64,000 bases of DNA from Bradyrhizobium ottawaense (GCF_002278135.3 NZ_CP029425.2:6176001-6240000), one strand, 5' to 3'; positions 42,818 through 52,916 are shown, counted from the stretch's first letter. The notes: a model not told the origin generated them from the letters alone. Numbers and translations are program-made.

Positions 42818-42827
42818 GGGCGGTCTT

Positions 42828-43214
42828 TCACTGCATCCGCATGATCTGGTCCATCGGCGGCATGTTGGCGTTCAGATGCGCCATGATCCAGACCGTGCCG
42901 CCCACCACCAGGAAGACCACCAGCAGGCCGAAGGCCAGCGCCAGCACGTTGTTGGTGTTGTCGGGACCGGTCGTGATGTGCAGGAAGAACACCAGATGGA
43001 CCCCCATCTGCGCGATCGCCAGCACGATCAACGCAACCGGGATGGAGGGCTGCCAGACCAGATCGGTGCCGGCGATGAAGAACGACGTCGCCGTGAGCAG
43101 CAGCGCCAGGACAAGGCCGACGACGTAGCCGAGAATACGGGTGCCGACACTGTGTTGCTCTTCCTCGCCCGGCGCGAGGTCGTGGTCGCTCCGCGCGTGG
43201 CTCTGATCGCTCAT
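42828..43214 (-). CDS. cyoD: cytochrome o ubiquinol oxidase subunit IV
   Basis: This 128-residue inner-membrane protein has three hydrophobic segments and the subunit IV pattern GYVVGLVLALLLTATSFF, AQMGVHLVFFLHI and VWIMAHLNANM. It stabilises the CuB site of the bo3-type oxidase during assembly. TGGGAG precedes the ATG, which overlaps the cyoC stop by four bases. It is the last gene of the operon; cyoE (haem O synthase) is not found downstream. Confidence 0.92.
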   Translation of the reverse strand: MSDQSHARSDHDLAPGEEEQHSVGTRILGYVVGLVLALLLTATSFFIAGTDLVWQPSIPVALIVLAIAQMGVHLVFFLHITTGPDNTNNVLALAFGLLVVFLVVGGTVWIMAHLNANMPPMDQIMRMQ

Positions 43215-43852
43215 GCGGCACTCCCAAGCAAATAGACGACGGAGAACACCCCGACCCAGACGATGTCGAGCGCGTGCCAGAACAGCGCAAAGCACATCAT
43301 CCGGCGCAGGACGTCGGCGCGAAAGCCTTTCGCAAACACCTGGGCCATCATGGTGAGGAGCCACAGCACGCCGGCCGAGACATGCAGGCCGTGGCAGCCG
43401 ACCAGCGAGAAAAACGCGGTCAGGAACGCGCTGCGCGACGGGCCATAGCCGCGCGCGACGAGGTCGGCGAATTCGCGGAATTCGATCGTCAGGAATATGA
43501 GTCCCAACAGACAAGTCACGCCCATGCCGAGATAGAACCAGAACCGGTTGCGCACATCGGCGGCAATGCTGGCCATGCCGCAGGTAAAACTCGACAACAG
43601 CAGGCAGACCGTCTCGATCGCGACATTCCTCTGCTCGAAGATCTCAGAGCCCTTCGGGCCGCCGGCCGTCTGCCCAGACAGCACCGCATAGGCCGCGAAG
43701 AAGCAGGAGAACATCACGATGTCGGACAGCAGGAAGACCCAGAAGCCGTAGGCGGTCACGATCCGCTTCGAAGCGGGTCCGGGATGCTCGATGACGAGCC
43801 CGATGTGATGGGGATCGGCATGCGCATGGCCGGCGGTCGCGGTCATCGCCAT
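43211..43852 (-). CDS. cyoC: cytochrome o ubiquinol oxidase subunit III
   Basis: This 213-residue protein has five hydrophobic helices. Its opening is typical of subunit III of quinol oxidases (GFWVFLLSDIVMFSCFFAAY), and near the end it has LVGCHGLHVSAGVLWLL and FWHALDIVWVGVFSVVYL. Its ATG overlaps the cyoB stop by one base (TGATG). A second ATG two codons later is also possible. Confidence 0.92.
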   Translation of the reverse strand: MAMTATAGHAHADPHHIGLVIEHPGPASKRIVTAYGFWVFLLSDIVMFSCFFAAYAVLSGQTAGGPKGSEIFEQRNVAIETVCLLLSSFTCGMASIAADVRNRFWFYLGMGVTCLLGLIFLTIEFREFADLVARGYGPSRSAFLTAFFSLVGCHGLHVSAGVLWLLTMMAQVFAKGFRADVLRRMMCFALFWHALDIVWVGVFSVVYLLGSAA

Positions 43853-45852
43853 CAGACCGGCCCCGCCATGCTGACGAGGCTGCGTCGTTCCTCGAGATTG
43901 ATGCGGTCAATCGCGGCGACCTCCTGCGCGGGAATGACGTATTCGTCGTGGTCGCGCCAGGCGAACACGACGAAGGTCGCGAACGCGCCGATCCCGCCCA
44001 GGATCACCATCCACCAGATATGCCAGATCAGCGCAAAGCCCATGACGGTGGCGAAGAACGCGCAGACGAAGCCGGTCGGGGAATTCCGGGGCATCTCGAT
44101 GTCCTGGTATTCCGGCCTGTCGCGTTCGAGCGATTGCTGCTGGGCATGGACTTTCATGTCCCAATAGGCGTCCTCGCCGCGCACGTCGGGATTGAAGGCG
44201 AAGTTGAACACCGGCGGCGGCGACGAGGTCGCCCATTCCAGCGAACGGCCGTCCCAGGGATCGCCGGTGCGGTCGCGCAGCGACTCGCGGTTGCGGATGC
44301 TGACCACGAGTTGCACGATCTGGCAGATCACCCCGATCGTCAGCACGGCCATGCCAATTGCTGCAACGATCATCCAGGGCCGCCACGCCGCGACGTCGTA
44401 ATGCTGCATGCGCCGGGTCATGCCGAGCATGCCGGCAATGTAGAGCGGGATGAAAGTGATGAAGAAGCCGAGGAAGGTGAACCAGAACGCCAGCTTGCCC
44501 CAGCGTTCGTCGAGACGAAAACCAAACGCCTTCGGAAACCAGTATTCGAAGCCGGCAAAGGCGCCGAACAGCACGCCGCCGATGATGACGTTGTGGAAAT
44601 GCGCCACCAGGAACATGCTGTTGTGAAGCATGAAGTCGGCCGGCGGCACCGCGAGCAGGACGCCCGTCAATCCGCCGACGATGAAGGTCACCATGAAGCC
44701 GACCGCCCACAGCATCGGCGTCGCGAAGCGGATGCGGCCGCCATACATCGTGAACAGCCAATTGTAGATCTTCACGCCCGTCGGCACCGCGATGATCATG
44801 CTGGCGATGCCGAAGATGGCATTGACGTCCGGCCCCGCGCCCATCGTGAAGAAATGATGCAGCCAGACCATGAAGGAAATGACGCAGATCGCCATGGTCG
44901 CAAGCACCATCGAGCGATAGCCGAACAGCCCCTTGCCGGAGAAGGTCGAGACCACCTCGGAGAAGATGCCGAAGGCCGGCAGCACGAGGATGTAGACCTC
45001 CGGATGTCCCCAGGCCCAGATCAGGTTCATGAACATCATGACGTTGCCGCCGGCCTCGTTGGTGAAGAAGTGGAAGCCGAGGTAGCGGTCGAGCAGCAGC
45101 ATCGCGAGCGTGGCGGTAAGGATCGGAAAAGCTGCAACGATGAGGAGGTTCGAGGCCAGCGTGGTCCAGCAGAACATCGGCATGCGCAGGTAATTCATGC
45201 CCTTGGTGCGTAGCTTCAGCACCGTGGTGACGAGGTTGATGCCGGCCACCAGCGTGCCGACGCCGGATATCTGCAGCGACCAGGCGTAATAGTCGACGCC
45301 GACGCCCGGCGAATAGGACAGCTCCGACAGCGGCGGAAAGGCGAGCCACCCGGTGCGCGCGAACTCGCCGACCACGAGCGAGAGATTGACCAGCAGCGCA
45401 CCGGTCGCGGTCAGCCAGAACCCGACCGAGTTGAGCGTCGGGAAAGCGACGTCGCGCACGCCGAGCTGCAGCGGCACGATCAGGTTCATCAGCCCGATCA
45501 CGAACGGCATCGCCACGAAGAAGATCATGATGGTACCGTGCGCCGAGAAGATCTGGTTGTAGTGCTCCGGCGGCAGATAGCCCTGCGACTGGTAGGCGAC
45601 GGCCTGCTGGATCCGCATCATGATGGCGTCGCTGCCACCGCGCAGCAGCATCACCGAGGCCAGCAGGATGTACATCACGCCGATGCGCTTGTGATCGACG
45701 CTGGTGATCCATTCGCTCCAGAGATAGGGCAGATGCCCCTTCACCACGACCCAGATCAGCACGCCCAGGATCGCGACCAGCACCACTGCGCCCGCGACCA
45801 GCGGGATGGGCTGATCGAACGGAATGGCCGACCAATCGAGCTTACCGAGCAT
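43852..45852 (-). CDS. cyoB: cytochrome o ubiquinol oxidase subunit I
   Basis: This 666-residue catalytic subunit carries the haem-copper features: the low-spin haem histidine in [37 protein letters not shown] with the His-Tyr pair at Cu[11 protein letters not shown] with the two further CuB histidines, and HFHNVIIGG with the haem ligands. It reduces oxygen to water with electrons from ubiquinol and pumps protons. GTGGAGGCC precedes the ATG at 45852, which overlaps the end of cyoA by 11 bases. Confidence 0.95.
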   Translation of the reverse strand: MLGKLDWSAIPFDQPIPLVAGAVVLVAILGVLIWVVVKGHLPYLWSEWITSVDHKRIGVMYILLASVMLLRGGSDAIMMRIQQAVAYQSQGYLPPEHYNQIFSAHGTIMIFFVAMPFVIGLMNLIVPLQLGVRDVAFPTLNSVGFWLTATGALLVNLSLVVGEFARTGWLAFPPLSELSYSPGVGVDYYAWSLQISGVGTLVAGINLVTTVLKLRTKGMNYLRMPMFCWTTLASNLLIVAAFPILTATLAMLLLDRYLGFHFFTNEAGGNVMMFMNLIWAWGHPEVYILVLPAFGIFSEVVSTFSGKGLFGYRSMVLATMAICVISFMVWLHHFFTMGAGPDVNAIFGIASMIIAVPTGVKIYNWLFTMYGGRIRFATPMLWAVGFMVTFIVGGLTGVLLAVPPADFMLHNSMFLVAHFHNVIIGGVLFGAFAGFEYWFPKAFGFRLDERWGKLAFWFTFLGFFITFIPLYIAGMLGMTRRMQHYDVAAWRPWMIVAAIGMAVLTIGVICQIVQLVVSIRNRESLRDRTGDPWDGRSLEWATSSPPPVFNFAFNPDVRGEDAYWDMKVHAQQQSLERDRPEYQDIEMPRNSPTGFVCAFFATVMGFALIWHIWWMVILGGIGAFATFVVFAWRDHDEYVIPAQEVAAIDRINLEERRSLVSMAGPV

Positions 45853-46675
45853 CGTGGCCTCCACTGTGCGGACGGCCTGCATCGGAGAGCAGTTCCGGCC
45901 CCGGTCCCGGCGGAATGTGCTGGGTTGCGATCAGATCGAACAGCCGGGGATCGTCGAGACGGTAGGTCGGCCTGCCCTTCTCGACGCCCTGCTGCATCAG
46001 CTTCTTGTAGCTGTCCTCATTCAGCACGGCATCGGTCTTCGCCGTGGTCGCCACCCATTCCGGAAAGGCGAGCGGCGAGACCACGTTGACGTCGAACATC
46101 ATGTCGGGAAAGCCGTCGCCGGAGAAATGCGCGGACAACCCCTGCAGCTTGCCTTCGTTGTCGGCGCGCAGGTTCAGCTTCGTCACCATGCCGTTCATGG
46201 TGTAGATCATGCTGCCGAGCTGCGGGATGAAGAACGTGTTCATCACGCTCGACGACGTCAGCTGAAAGTTCAGCTCGGCGCCGGCCGGCACCGTCAGCGT
46301 GTTGACGGTGGCGATGCGCTGGTCCGGATAGATGAACAGCCATTTCCAGTCGAGCGAGACCGCTTGGATGCGCACCGGGCTTCCAGTCCCCGGCACCGGT
46401 GCTGCGGGATCGAGTTGATGCGAGCCGATCCAGGCGACGCCGCCGAGCAGGATGACGGTGAGCGCAGGGATCGCCCACACCACCATCTCGACGCGGCCGG
46501 AATAGACGAAGTCAGGCTGGTAGCGCGCTTTTGGATTCGAGGCGCGAAACCAGAACGCAAAACCGAGAATCGCGAAAATGGTCGGCACCACGATCACGAG
46601 CATGATGAAGACGGAATCGACCAGAATCGTGCTGTTGGCCGCAGCCACGGGCCCTTGTGGGTCGAGCAGATTCAT
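45842..46675 (-). CDS. cyoA: cytochrome o ubiquinol oxidase subunit II
   Basis: This 277-residue subunit has two transmembrane helices near the N-terminus and a periplasmic cupredoxin domain. The domain lacks the CuA cysteines: the equivalent segment reads [17 protein letters not shown]. That identifies a quinol rather than a cytochrome c oxidase. It has no lipobox cysteine at its N-terminus, unlike E. coli CyoA. The ATG at 46675 is preferred to a TTG at 46681. It is the first gene of the cyoABCD operon. Confidence 0.93.
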   Translation of the reverse strand: MNLLDPQGPVAAANSTILVDSVFIMLVIVVPTIFAILGFAFWFRASNPKARYQPDFVYSGRVEMVVWAIPALTVILLGGVAWIGSHQLDPAAPVPGTGSPVRIQAVSLDWKWLFIYPDQRIATVNTLTVPAGAELNFQLTSSSVMNTFFIPQLGSMIYTMNGMVTKLNLRADNEGKLQGLSAHFSGDGFPDMMFDVNVVSPLAFPEWVATTAKTDAVLNEDSYKKLMQQGVEKGRPTYRLDDPRLFDLIATQHIPPGPGPELLSDAGRPHSGGHDAR

Positions 46676-46923
46676 CGGCAAGCCACTGGCGGTTGGGAAG
46701 CCCCAAGACAGAGCCTAGCGCGGGAAAGGCTCCGCAACAAACGCGGCGACCTCAGAACGGTTCCTGAACCGCGAGGGCCAGCCATGCGCGTTGGGCCGGC
46801 GCAACATGCAAATCCATGCGATGTCAATGACATGAACGCAAAAGCCGCGCCCTTCTCGCCGGTCGGGGCGATTGCTAATCTGCACGAAAATAATGGGAAG
46901 TCCGGATCAGGGAGTGAACCGAA

Positions 46924-47724
46924 ATGCGCTTGAAGGACAAGGTCGCCATCGTCGTCGGGGCCGGACAGAGCCCCGGCGAAGGCATGGGCAATGGCCGCGC
47001 CACCGCGCTGACCTTCGCGCGCGAGGGCGCAAAGGTCTTGTGCGTCGATCATCATCTGGAATCGGCGCAGGAAACGGTGGCGATGATCACCGCGAAACAT
47101 GGCACCGCCGCGGCCTTCAAGGCCGACGTCACGAAGTCGGCCGACATCAAGGCGATGGTTAAGGACGCGCAGTCGCGCTGGGGGCGGATCGACGTGCTGC
47201 ACAACAATGTCGGCGTCAGCCTGTCCGGCGGCGATGCCGAGCTGCTGCAATTGACCGAGGAAGCGTTCGACCGCGTCGTCGCCATCAATCTGAAGAGCTG
47301 CATTCTGGCGGCGAAAGAGGTGATCCCGATCATGCGCGCGCAGGGCAGCGGCGCCATCATCAACATCTCCTCGATGGCGGCGATCACGAATTATCCCTAT
47401 GTCGCCTACAAGGCGACGAAGTCGGCGATGATCGCCTTCACCGAACAGCTCGCCTACCAGAACGCCGAATTCGGCATCCGCGCCAACGTCATCCTGCCCG
47501 GCCTGATGAACACACCGATGGCCGTCGACACCCGCGCCCGTGAATGGCACAAGACCCGCGCCGAGGTCGAAGCCGAACGCGACGGCAAGGTGCCGCTGCG
47601 TCGGAAGATGGGCACCGGATGGGATGTCGCCAACGCCGCGCTGTTTCTGGCGTCGGATGAGGCGAACTTCATTACGGGCGTGACGCTGCCGGTGGATGGT
47701 GGAGCCAGCGTGAGACGGGGGTAG
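46924..47724 (+). CDS. SDR family oxidoreductase
   Basis: This 266-residue short-chain dehydrogenase has a modified cofactor loop, VVGAGQSPGEGMGNGRATAL, that is longer than the usual TGxxxGxG. The remaining motifs are canonical: HNNVG, NISSMAAITNYPYVAYKATK with catalytic Ser, Tyr and Lys, and VILPGLMNTPM. It ends with TGVTLPVDGGASVRRG. The longer loop is known in some beta-ketoacyl-reductase relatives. The substrate is unknown, and the gene is a single unit. No strong ribosome site is visible. Confidence 0.88.
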   Translation: MRLKDKVAIVVGAGQSPGEGMGNGRATALTFAREGAKVLCVDHHLESAQETVAMITAKHGTAAAFKADVTKSADIKAMVKDAQSRWGRIDVLHNNVGVSLSGGDAELLQLTEEAFDRVVAINLKSCILAAKEVIPIMRAQGSGAIINISSMAAITNYPYVAYKATKSAMIAFTEQLAYQNAEFGIRANVILPGLMNTPMAVDTRAREWHKTRAEVEAERDGKVPLRRKMGTGWDVANAALFLASDEANFITGVTLPVDGGASVRRG

Positions 47725-47768
47725 GTCAGGCGAGCGCCTTTCTTACCCTCCCCTGGAGGGGTGCACCG

Positions 47769-49103
47769 TCACTGCGGCGCGTGCGTCACCCGCCAGATCG
47801 TGCCGTTGCCGTCCTCCGACACCAGCAGCGATCCATCCTTCGCCACGGCTACTCCCACCGGCCTGCCCCACACCTCCGTGTCGCTCACGACAAAACCCGT
47901 GACGAAATCCTCGTACTCACCCGTCGGCTTGCCGTCCTTGATCCGGATGCGGATCACCTTGTAGCCGGTGCGCTTCGACCGGTTCCAGGAGCCATGCTCG
48001 GCCGCGAAGGCGTCGCTCTGATACTCGGGCGGAAACTGCGTGCCCTGATAGAAGGCCATGCCGAGCGAGGCCGAGTGCGGCTGCACCAGCACGTCGGGGA
48101 CCGTCACCTTGTCCTTGATGTCCGGCCGCGCACCGGCATGGCGCGGGTCCTCGTTGGCGCCGATATAGAACCAGGGCCAGCCGTAGAATGCGCCTTCCTT
48201 CACGCTGGTCACATAGTCGGGGACGAGATCGTCACCGAGGCCGTCCCGCTCGTTGGTCGAGCACCAGGGCAGACCGGTTTGCGGCTGAATTGCGAGACCA
48301 ACGCAATTGCGGATGCCGGTGGCGTAGATCTTCCGCTCCTTGCCATCGGGATTGAAAGCCAGCACCGCCGCGCGTTCGGTCTCACTTGCCCAGGCCGCGC
48401 CGAGCGGTTGCGTTTTCGACCACGCCTCCATCCCGCCCGGCGGCGTGCCCAAACCTTCCGCAACGTTGCTGAGCGAGCCGACGGAGACCAGCATGCGCTT
48501 GTTGTCAGGCGTGAAGACGATGTCGCGGGTGGAATGGCCGCCGTCATGCGGCAGGCTCGGCACGATCGTCTCGGCCTTGCCGCGCGCCTTGAGATCGCCG
48601 GCCTGATAGGGAAAGCGGACGACGCTGTCGGTGTTGGCGACGTAGACCCATTGCGGATTGTCACCGTTCGGGAAGAAGGCGATGCCGAATGGCTGCCTCA
48701 GTCCGCTGGCGAACACTTCATTGGTCGCGATCTTGTTGCCCTCCCCGGCACGAAGCACGCGAATGGTGCCGGCCCGCGTCTCCGCGACAAAGACGTCGCC
48801 GTTCGGCGCCACCCGCACGATGCGCGGCGCGCGCAGGCCTTCGGCAAACAGCTCGATCTTGAACCCCGCCGGCACCTGAAGCGCAGCCTCGGCCGGGCGC
48901 GGCACCACGCGTGACGAGCTCGCAACCGAGCGCGTGGCGCCGGGCCTGACCAGATCCTGCGGCCGGATCAGCCTGACCGTGCCTGGCTTGTCGGCTTGCC
49001 AATCACCATAAGCGTCCTTGCCCTGCAACACCGGCTCGGCCTGCGCACCGGTAGCAATCAGTAGCCCCGCGGATATCGCGACGGACAAAATTCTGCTCTT
49101 CAA
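47769..49103 (-). CDS. exported PQQ-dependent sugar dehydrogenase-like (sorbosone dehydrogenase) protein
   Basis: This approximately 444-residue periplasmic protein is a six-bladed beta-propeller of the sorbosone or aldose sugar dehydrogenase family. It has a signal peptide ending near ATGAQA and family blocks FAEGLRAPRIVRVAPNGDVF, LRQPFGIAFFPNGDNPQWVY and PHDGGHSTRDIVFTPDN, with a C-terminal TGFVVSDTEVWGRPVGVAVA. No ATG is suitable; GGGAGGACAA lies directly before TTG at 49103, which begins the signal peptide. The open frame continues far upstream antisense to puuD, and that part is not coding. Oxidation of a sugar aldehyde with PQQ is the family role. Confidence 0.87.
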   Translation of the reverse strand: MKSRILSVAISAGLLIATGAQAEPVLQGKDAYGDWQADKPGTVRLIRPQDLVRPGATRSVASSSRVVPRPAEAALQVPAGFKIELFAEGLRAPRIVRVAPNGDVFVAETRAGTIRVLRAGEGNKIATNEVFASGLRQPFGIAFFPNGDNPQWVYVANTDSVVRFPYQAGDLKARGKAETIVPSLPHDGGHSTRDIVFTPDNKRMLVSVGSLSNVAEGLGTPPGGMEAWSKTQPLGAAWASETERAAVLAFNPDGKERKIYATGIRNCVGLAIQPQTGLPWCSTNERDGLGDDLVPDYVTSVKEGAFYGWPWFYIGANEDPRHAGARPDIKDKVTVPDVLVQPHSASLGMAFYQGTQFPPEYQSDAFAAEHGSWNRSKRTGYKVIRIRIKDGKPTGEYEDFVTGFVVSDTEVWGRPVGVAVAKDGSLLVSEDGNGTIWRVTHAPQ

Positions 49104-49307
49104 ATTGTCCTCCCGGCCTGCAATCTCTCGAACATCGATACCACCGCGACACGTCGAAGCTCTGCCGCATCCCACGTCACCTGATGCCCGCACGATGTGC
49201 ATCAGCTGCGCCCATCGTACTGGAAAACACCGCGGATAGGTGCGACACATTGTAAGGGCGGGGGTTGCGGTCATCAAAGCTGCGGCATCGCTGTCGCAAT
49301 TGACGGG

Positions 49308-50516
49308 ATGATCATGTGGGGATCCATCATATCGGAATGGGCGAGCCTGCTGCTGCGCTGGCTCCACGTGGTGGCGGCGATCGCCTGGATCGGCAGTTCC
49401 TTCTATTTCATCGCCCTCGACCTCAGCCTCAGGCCCAAGGGCAACCGAACGAGTGACCTGCCCGACGGCGTCCAGGGCGAAGCCTGGCAGGTCCATGGCG
49501 GCGGCTTCTACCGGATCATGAAATATCTGGTCGCACCCTCCCAGATGCCGGACGAGCTCACCTGGTTCAAATGGGAGGCCTACACCACCTGGCTGTCCGG
49601 CTTCGCGCTGATGGTGGTGGTTTATTATCTCGAGGCCGATCTGTTCCTGATCGACAAATCGATCCTCTACCTCACGCCGTTCCAGGCCGGCCTGTTCAGC
49701 CTTGCGAGCCTGGCACTGGCGTGGCTGCTCTATGAAGCCGCCTGCCGTACCGGCCTTGCCCAGCGCGAGCTGCCCTTCGCCATCGGCGGCTATCTGTTCC
49801 TGGTCGCACTGACCTATGCCTTCACCCATGTGCTGAGCGGCCGTGGCGCCTTCAACCAGATCGGCGCCATCATCGGTACCATCATGGTCGCCAACGTCTT
49901 CGCGCTGATCATCCCGAACCAGAAGAAGATCGTGGCCAGCCTGATCGCGGGACAGGTGCCGGATCCAAGGCTCGGCAAAGCCAGCAAGGAGCGCTCGGTC
50001 CACAATAACTACCTGACGCTGCCCGTGGTCGTGCTGATGATCAGCAACCACTATCCCCTGCTCTACGCCACGCGCTTCAACTGGATCATCGTCGCGATCA
50101 TCCTGGCGCTGGGCCCCGTGATCCGCCACTTCTTCAACGAGCGCCACGCGGGGCGGAAATCGCCATGGTGGGTGTGGGGCGTCGCAGCAATCAGCGTGAT
50201 TGCGATCCTCTTCCTCTCCGCCGCAGGACCGCGCGAGGTCAAGTCGGGCGCACTGCCGACACAGCCGACCCTTGCCGCGGTCGAGGAGATCGTGATGTCC
50301 CGTTGCAGCATGTGCCATGCCGCCGAGCCGGTCTGGGCCGGCATCGTGACCGCGCCGAAGGGCATCCTGCTCGATGCGCCCGAGCACATCCATCGCAACA
50401 TCCGCCTGATCGGCCGGGTCGCGGCCTGGTCCAGCGCGATGCCACCGGGCAACATCACCGAAATGTCCGGCGAGGAGCGCGCGATCCTGGCCGCCTATCT
50501 CGAGCAGGCTCGCTGA
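49308..50516 (+). CDS. puuD: urate hydroxylase PuuD
   Basis: This approximately 402-residue membrane protein has eight or nine hydrophobic segments and a C-terminal cytochrome c domain. The haem motif CSMCH is at about residues 333-337, with Met in SAMPPGN as the probable second ligand. The N-terminal region matches PuuD: WLHVVAAIAWIGSSFYFIAL, GGGFYRIMKYLVAPSQMP and HNNYLTLPVVVLMISNHYPL. PuuD oxidises urate to 5-hydroxyisourate and passes electrons to the respiratory chain. Two ATGs at 49308 and 49314 are possible starts. No other purine degradation gene is adjacent. Confidence 0.92.
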   Translation: MIMWGSIISEWASLLLRWLHVVAAIAWIGSSFYFIALDLSLRPKGNRTSDLPDGVQGEAWQVHGGGFYRIMKYLVAPSQMPDELTWFKWEAYTTWLSGFALMVVVYYLEADLFLIDKSILYLTPFQAGLFSLASLALAWLLYEAACRTGLAQRELPFAIGGYLFLVALTYAFTHVLSGRGAFNQIGAIIGTIMVANVFALIIPNQKKIVASLIAGQVPDPRLGKASKERSVHNNYLTLPVVVLMISNHYPLLYATRFNWIIVAIILALGPVIRHFFNERHAGRKSPWWVWGVAAISVIAILFLSAAGPREVKSGALPTQPTLAAVEEIVMSRCSMCHAAEPVWAGIVTAPKGILLDAPEHIHRNIRLIGRVAAWSSAMPPGNITEMSGEERAILAAYLEQAR

Positions 50517-50664
50517 TGCTGCCCGCGCGGCGACAGATCATTTCGCGGAATGAAATTCCGCATCTCCTGCCGAATTGAAAATGACTTGACCGCCTATCCG
50601 GCGTAGACAGGACCGGCGGCTGCCGACGCGGCCCAAAGTCATTTGCATGCGCGGGGAAAGAACA

Positions 50665-51522
50665 GTGGCCCTCAAGAACATAATCGGTATCGACCACGCG
50701 GTGGTCATGGTTCAGGACCTCGACGAGGCTGCCGAGAATTATCGGCAGCTCGGCTTCACCGTCTCGCCGCGCGGCACCCACAGCGCGCATATGGGCACCG
50801 GCAATTACACTATCATGTTCGACCCTGACTATATGGAGCTGCTCGGCGTGCTCGCGGCGACCGAGCACAACGCGCCGGCGCGCGCCTTCCTCGACAAGCG
50901 CGGCGAAGGCATCGAGCGTATCGCCTTCACCGCGGTCGATTCCGCTGAAGGCGCGGAGGAGATCCGCGCACGAGGCTTGACGCCGATCGGCCCGACCGAT
51001 TTCGAGCGTCCGGTAACCTTGCCCAACGGCACGGTCTCGGCGGCCAAATTCCGCACTTTCATGTGGCCGACAGCGGAAGCGCCCGGCGGGGTACGCATCT
51101 TCGCCTGCCAGCACAAGACGCGTGACACGGTTTGGATTCCCGAGTTGATGAAGCACGCCAATGCGGCGAAGCGGATCAGGCAGACGCTGATCGCAACGCC
51201 GGAGCCGGCAAAGGACGCCGCGCATCTCGGCAGGCTGATCGACCGCGAACCGACGGCCGAGGCCGACGGCGCGGTCACGGTGCCCTCCGGCGGCGATCGG
51301 GCCGACTTCGTCTATCTGACGCTGGACCAGCTCGCCAAACGCTATCCCGGCGTGCCGCTCGCGGGCCTTTCCGACCGCGGCGGCGCTGCGCTGGTGCTCG
51401 TCAGCGGCGATCTGTCCGCGACCGAGAAGGCGCTGGGGTCCGCCGCCGTGCGCAGCGGGGCTGCGCTCTGTGTGCCGCCGGCCAAAGCCAACGGCACCCT
51501 GCTCGCCTTCATTGCCGCCTGA
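50665..51522 (+). CDS. VOC family protein (glyoxalase-like domain)
   Basis: This 285-residue protein begins with the vicinal oxygen chelate pattern IGIDHAVVMVQDLDEAAENY and contains a second, glycine-rich half with FMWPTAEAPGGVRIFACQHK. Related PF13468-type proteins are about this length and are of unknown substrate. GGGGAAAG lies directly before GTG at 50665, whereas the ATG at 50647 has no ribosome site, so the GTG is chosen. Metal-dependent chemistry is inferred from the fold only. Confidence 0.8.
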   Translation: MALKNIIGIDHAVVMVQDLDEAAENYRQLGFTVSPRGTHSAHMGTGNYTIMFDPDYMELLGVLAATEHNAPARAFLDKRGEGIERIAFTAVDSAEGAEEIRARGLTPIGPTDFERPVTLPNGTVSAAKFRTFMWPTAEAPGGVRIFACQHKTRDTVWIPELMKHANAAKRIRQTLIATPEPAKDAAHLGRLIDREPTAEADGAVTVPSGGDRADFVYLTLDQLAKRYPGVPLAGLSDRGGAALVLVSGDLSATEKALGSAAVRSGAALCVPPAKANGTLLAFIAA

Positions 51523-51599
51523 TTTGAACTAATTCTTTAACGCGTGTTTACCCGGCGGCTCTAGGATTCCCTGCAATCCAAGCCACCGGGACCCGACGC

Positions 51600-51875
51600 A
51601 TGTTCAAAGAGGGATCGTCGATCGCCTATGACGCGCCGGCCGAATTGAAGAAGTGGCCGTCGCTGAAGGGCGAGAGGCAGAAGGACCGAGGTCCGCCCTA
51701 TCTCGTCTACAACGGCACGCTCGCCGACTGCGTCCGCGAGCTCATGGGCAAGCCGATCAAGGGCATCTCGCTCTACGACATCATGACGAAGCCGCAAGCG
51801 GCCTTCGATCAGACCGTGCTGTCGCCGGGCGATGCCGCCGAGATGGCGATGCGCAAGGATTTCCCCAAGGACTAG
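51600..51875 (+). CDS. conserved small protein of unknown function
   Basis: This 91-residue protein has no signal or membrane segment. It has a basic, proline-containing N-terminal half (AELKKWPSLKGERQKDRGPP) and ends LSPGDAAEMAMRKDFPKD. I do not recognise a family. The frame fills its interval between the VOC gene and the convergent L,D-transpeptidase gene and has no overlapping strong candidate. The ribosome site is weak. Confidence 0.6.
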   Translation: MFKEGSSIAYDAPAELKKWPSLKGERQKDRGPPYLVYNGTLADCVRELMGKPIKGISLYDIMTKPQAAFDQTVLSPGDAAEMAMRKDFPKD

Positions 51876-51881
51876 CAAGAA

Positions 51882-52916
51882 CTAATTCGCGGCGCGCCTG
51901 GCGGCCGTCTTGTCCTTCTGCATCGAGGAAGATTCCGTCGGCGCATCGAGGAAGACGACGGGCGTACCACGCTTGGTGTTGTCGCCGAGCGTGCGGGCGT
52001 CCCAATTGGTCAGCCTGACGCAGCCGTGGGACGCCGACTTGCTGACCCTGTCGGGCTCCGCCGTCCCGTGGATGCCATAGCCCTGCGCCGACAGCCCGAT
52101 CCAGTACGATCCCACCGGATTGTTCGGGCCCGGCTTGATGTCGAATGGCTCCCTGGATTTAACGCTCTTGAACTTGTACTCGGGATTGTAGTGGTAGGTC
52201 GGCTTCTCGTTGGTGCTTGTGACCTTGAGTGTGCCACTCGGCGTCGGACGATCCGGGCTACCGATTGAAGCCGGGTAGAACGCGAGCAGAGCACCACTCC
52301 CGTCGAACGCTTTGAGCGTCCCCTGTTTCTTGTCGACCTCGAGCCGTGCAATGCGAGGCAGCTCTCTTCGCGCGGAAACATTCGCAACGACGATCGTCTC
52401 GCCGGCCTTGTCAAAGGATTTTCCCGGATTGAGCGCCTTGAGCAGATCCGCGCTCATGTGGAATTTCTCGGCGAGCCCCTCGAGCGCGCTGGTGTAGCTC
52501 AGCGCCTTCAGCGACCTCATCTGCTCGAGCCTGGCCGGCAGCTCCTTCAGGAAAGGTCCTTTTACGTCGGCCTCGTCGATCTTGTAGTCGACGACAATGG
52601 CTCCCTCGCTCGCTGCCGTCAGCTTGTCCCAGAGTTCGGGCGCAATTCCCTTCTCGGATGCGATACCGTTCTGCTCGGCAAATGCCTTCAGCGCCTTTTG
52701 CGCGTTCTCGCCGAGCTTGCCGTCGATCTCGCCGGGCGAGAATTGCGCACGATCGAGCAGGACCTGAAGCTTCAGCACCGATGCGTTGAGCTTGTCGGTG
52801 GCCGGCTGTTTTGCGGGCCGCGCGGCATCATTCACCGCTTTTGCATCGAGATTGCCCGCGAGCACCGGGCAGATGAGCCACAGCGACATCACCGCGCCAA
52901 GCATCCATCGCATCAT
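51882..52916 (-). CDS. L,D-transpeptidase with YkuD domain
   Basis: This 344-residue periplasmic enzyme has a signal peptide (to about residue 20), a peptidoglycan-binding-like helical region (LQVLLDRAQFSPGEIDGKLG), and a LysM-like segment around KFHMSADLLKALNPG. The YkuD domain has the motif YGIHGTAEPDRVSKSASHGC with catalytic C299. It forms 3-3 crosslinks in peptidoglycan or attaches proteins to it. Two consecutive ATGs are possible starts. It is divergent from the lytic transglycosylase gene, so both wall enzymes share the 183-base promoter region. Confidence 0.92.
   Translation of the reverse strand: MMRWMLGAVMSLWLICPVLAGNLDAKAVNDAARPAKQPATDKLNASVLKLQVLLDRAQFSPGEIDGKLGENAQKALKAFAEQNGIASEKGIAPELWDKLTAASEGAIVVDYKIDEADVKGPFLKELPARLEQMRSLKALSYTSALEGLAEKFHMSADLLKALNPGKSFDKAGETIVVANVSARRELPRIARLEVDKKQGTLKAFDGSGALLAFYPASIGSPDRPTPSGTLKVTSTNEKPTYHYNPEYKFKSVKSREPFDIKPGPNNPVGSYWIGLSAQGYGIHGTAEPDRVSKSASHGCVRLTNWDARTLGDNTKRGTPVVFLDAPTESSSMQKDKTAARRAAN

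Noticed and set aside
43907..45835. 642-codon minus-strand open frame in cyoB
   Set aside because: It reads cyoB in another frame; the real frame contains the haem-copper motifs.
49104..50393. upstream continuation of the sugar dehydrogenase frame
   Set aside because: It is antisense to puuD and lies before the signal peptide and ribosome site at 49103.
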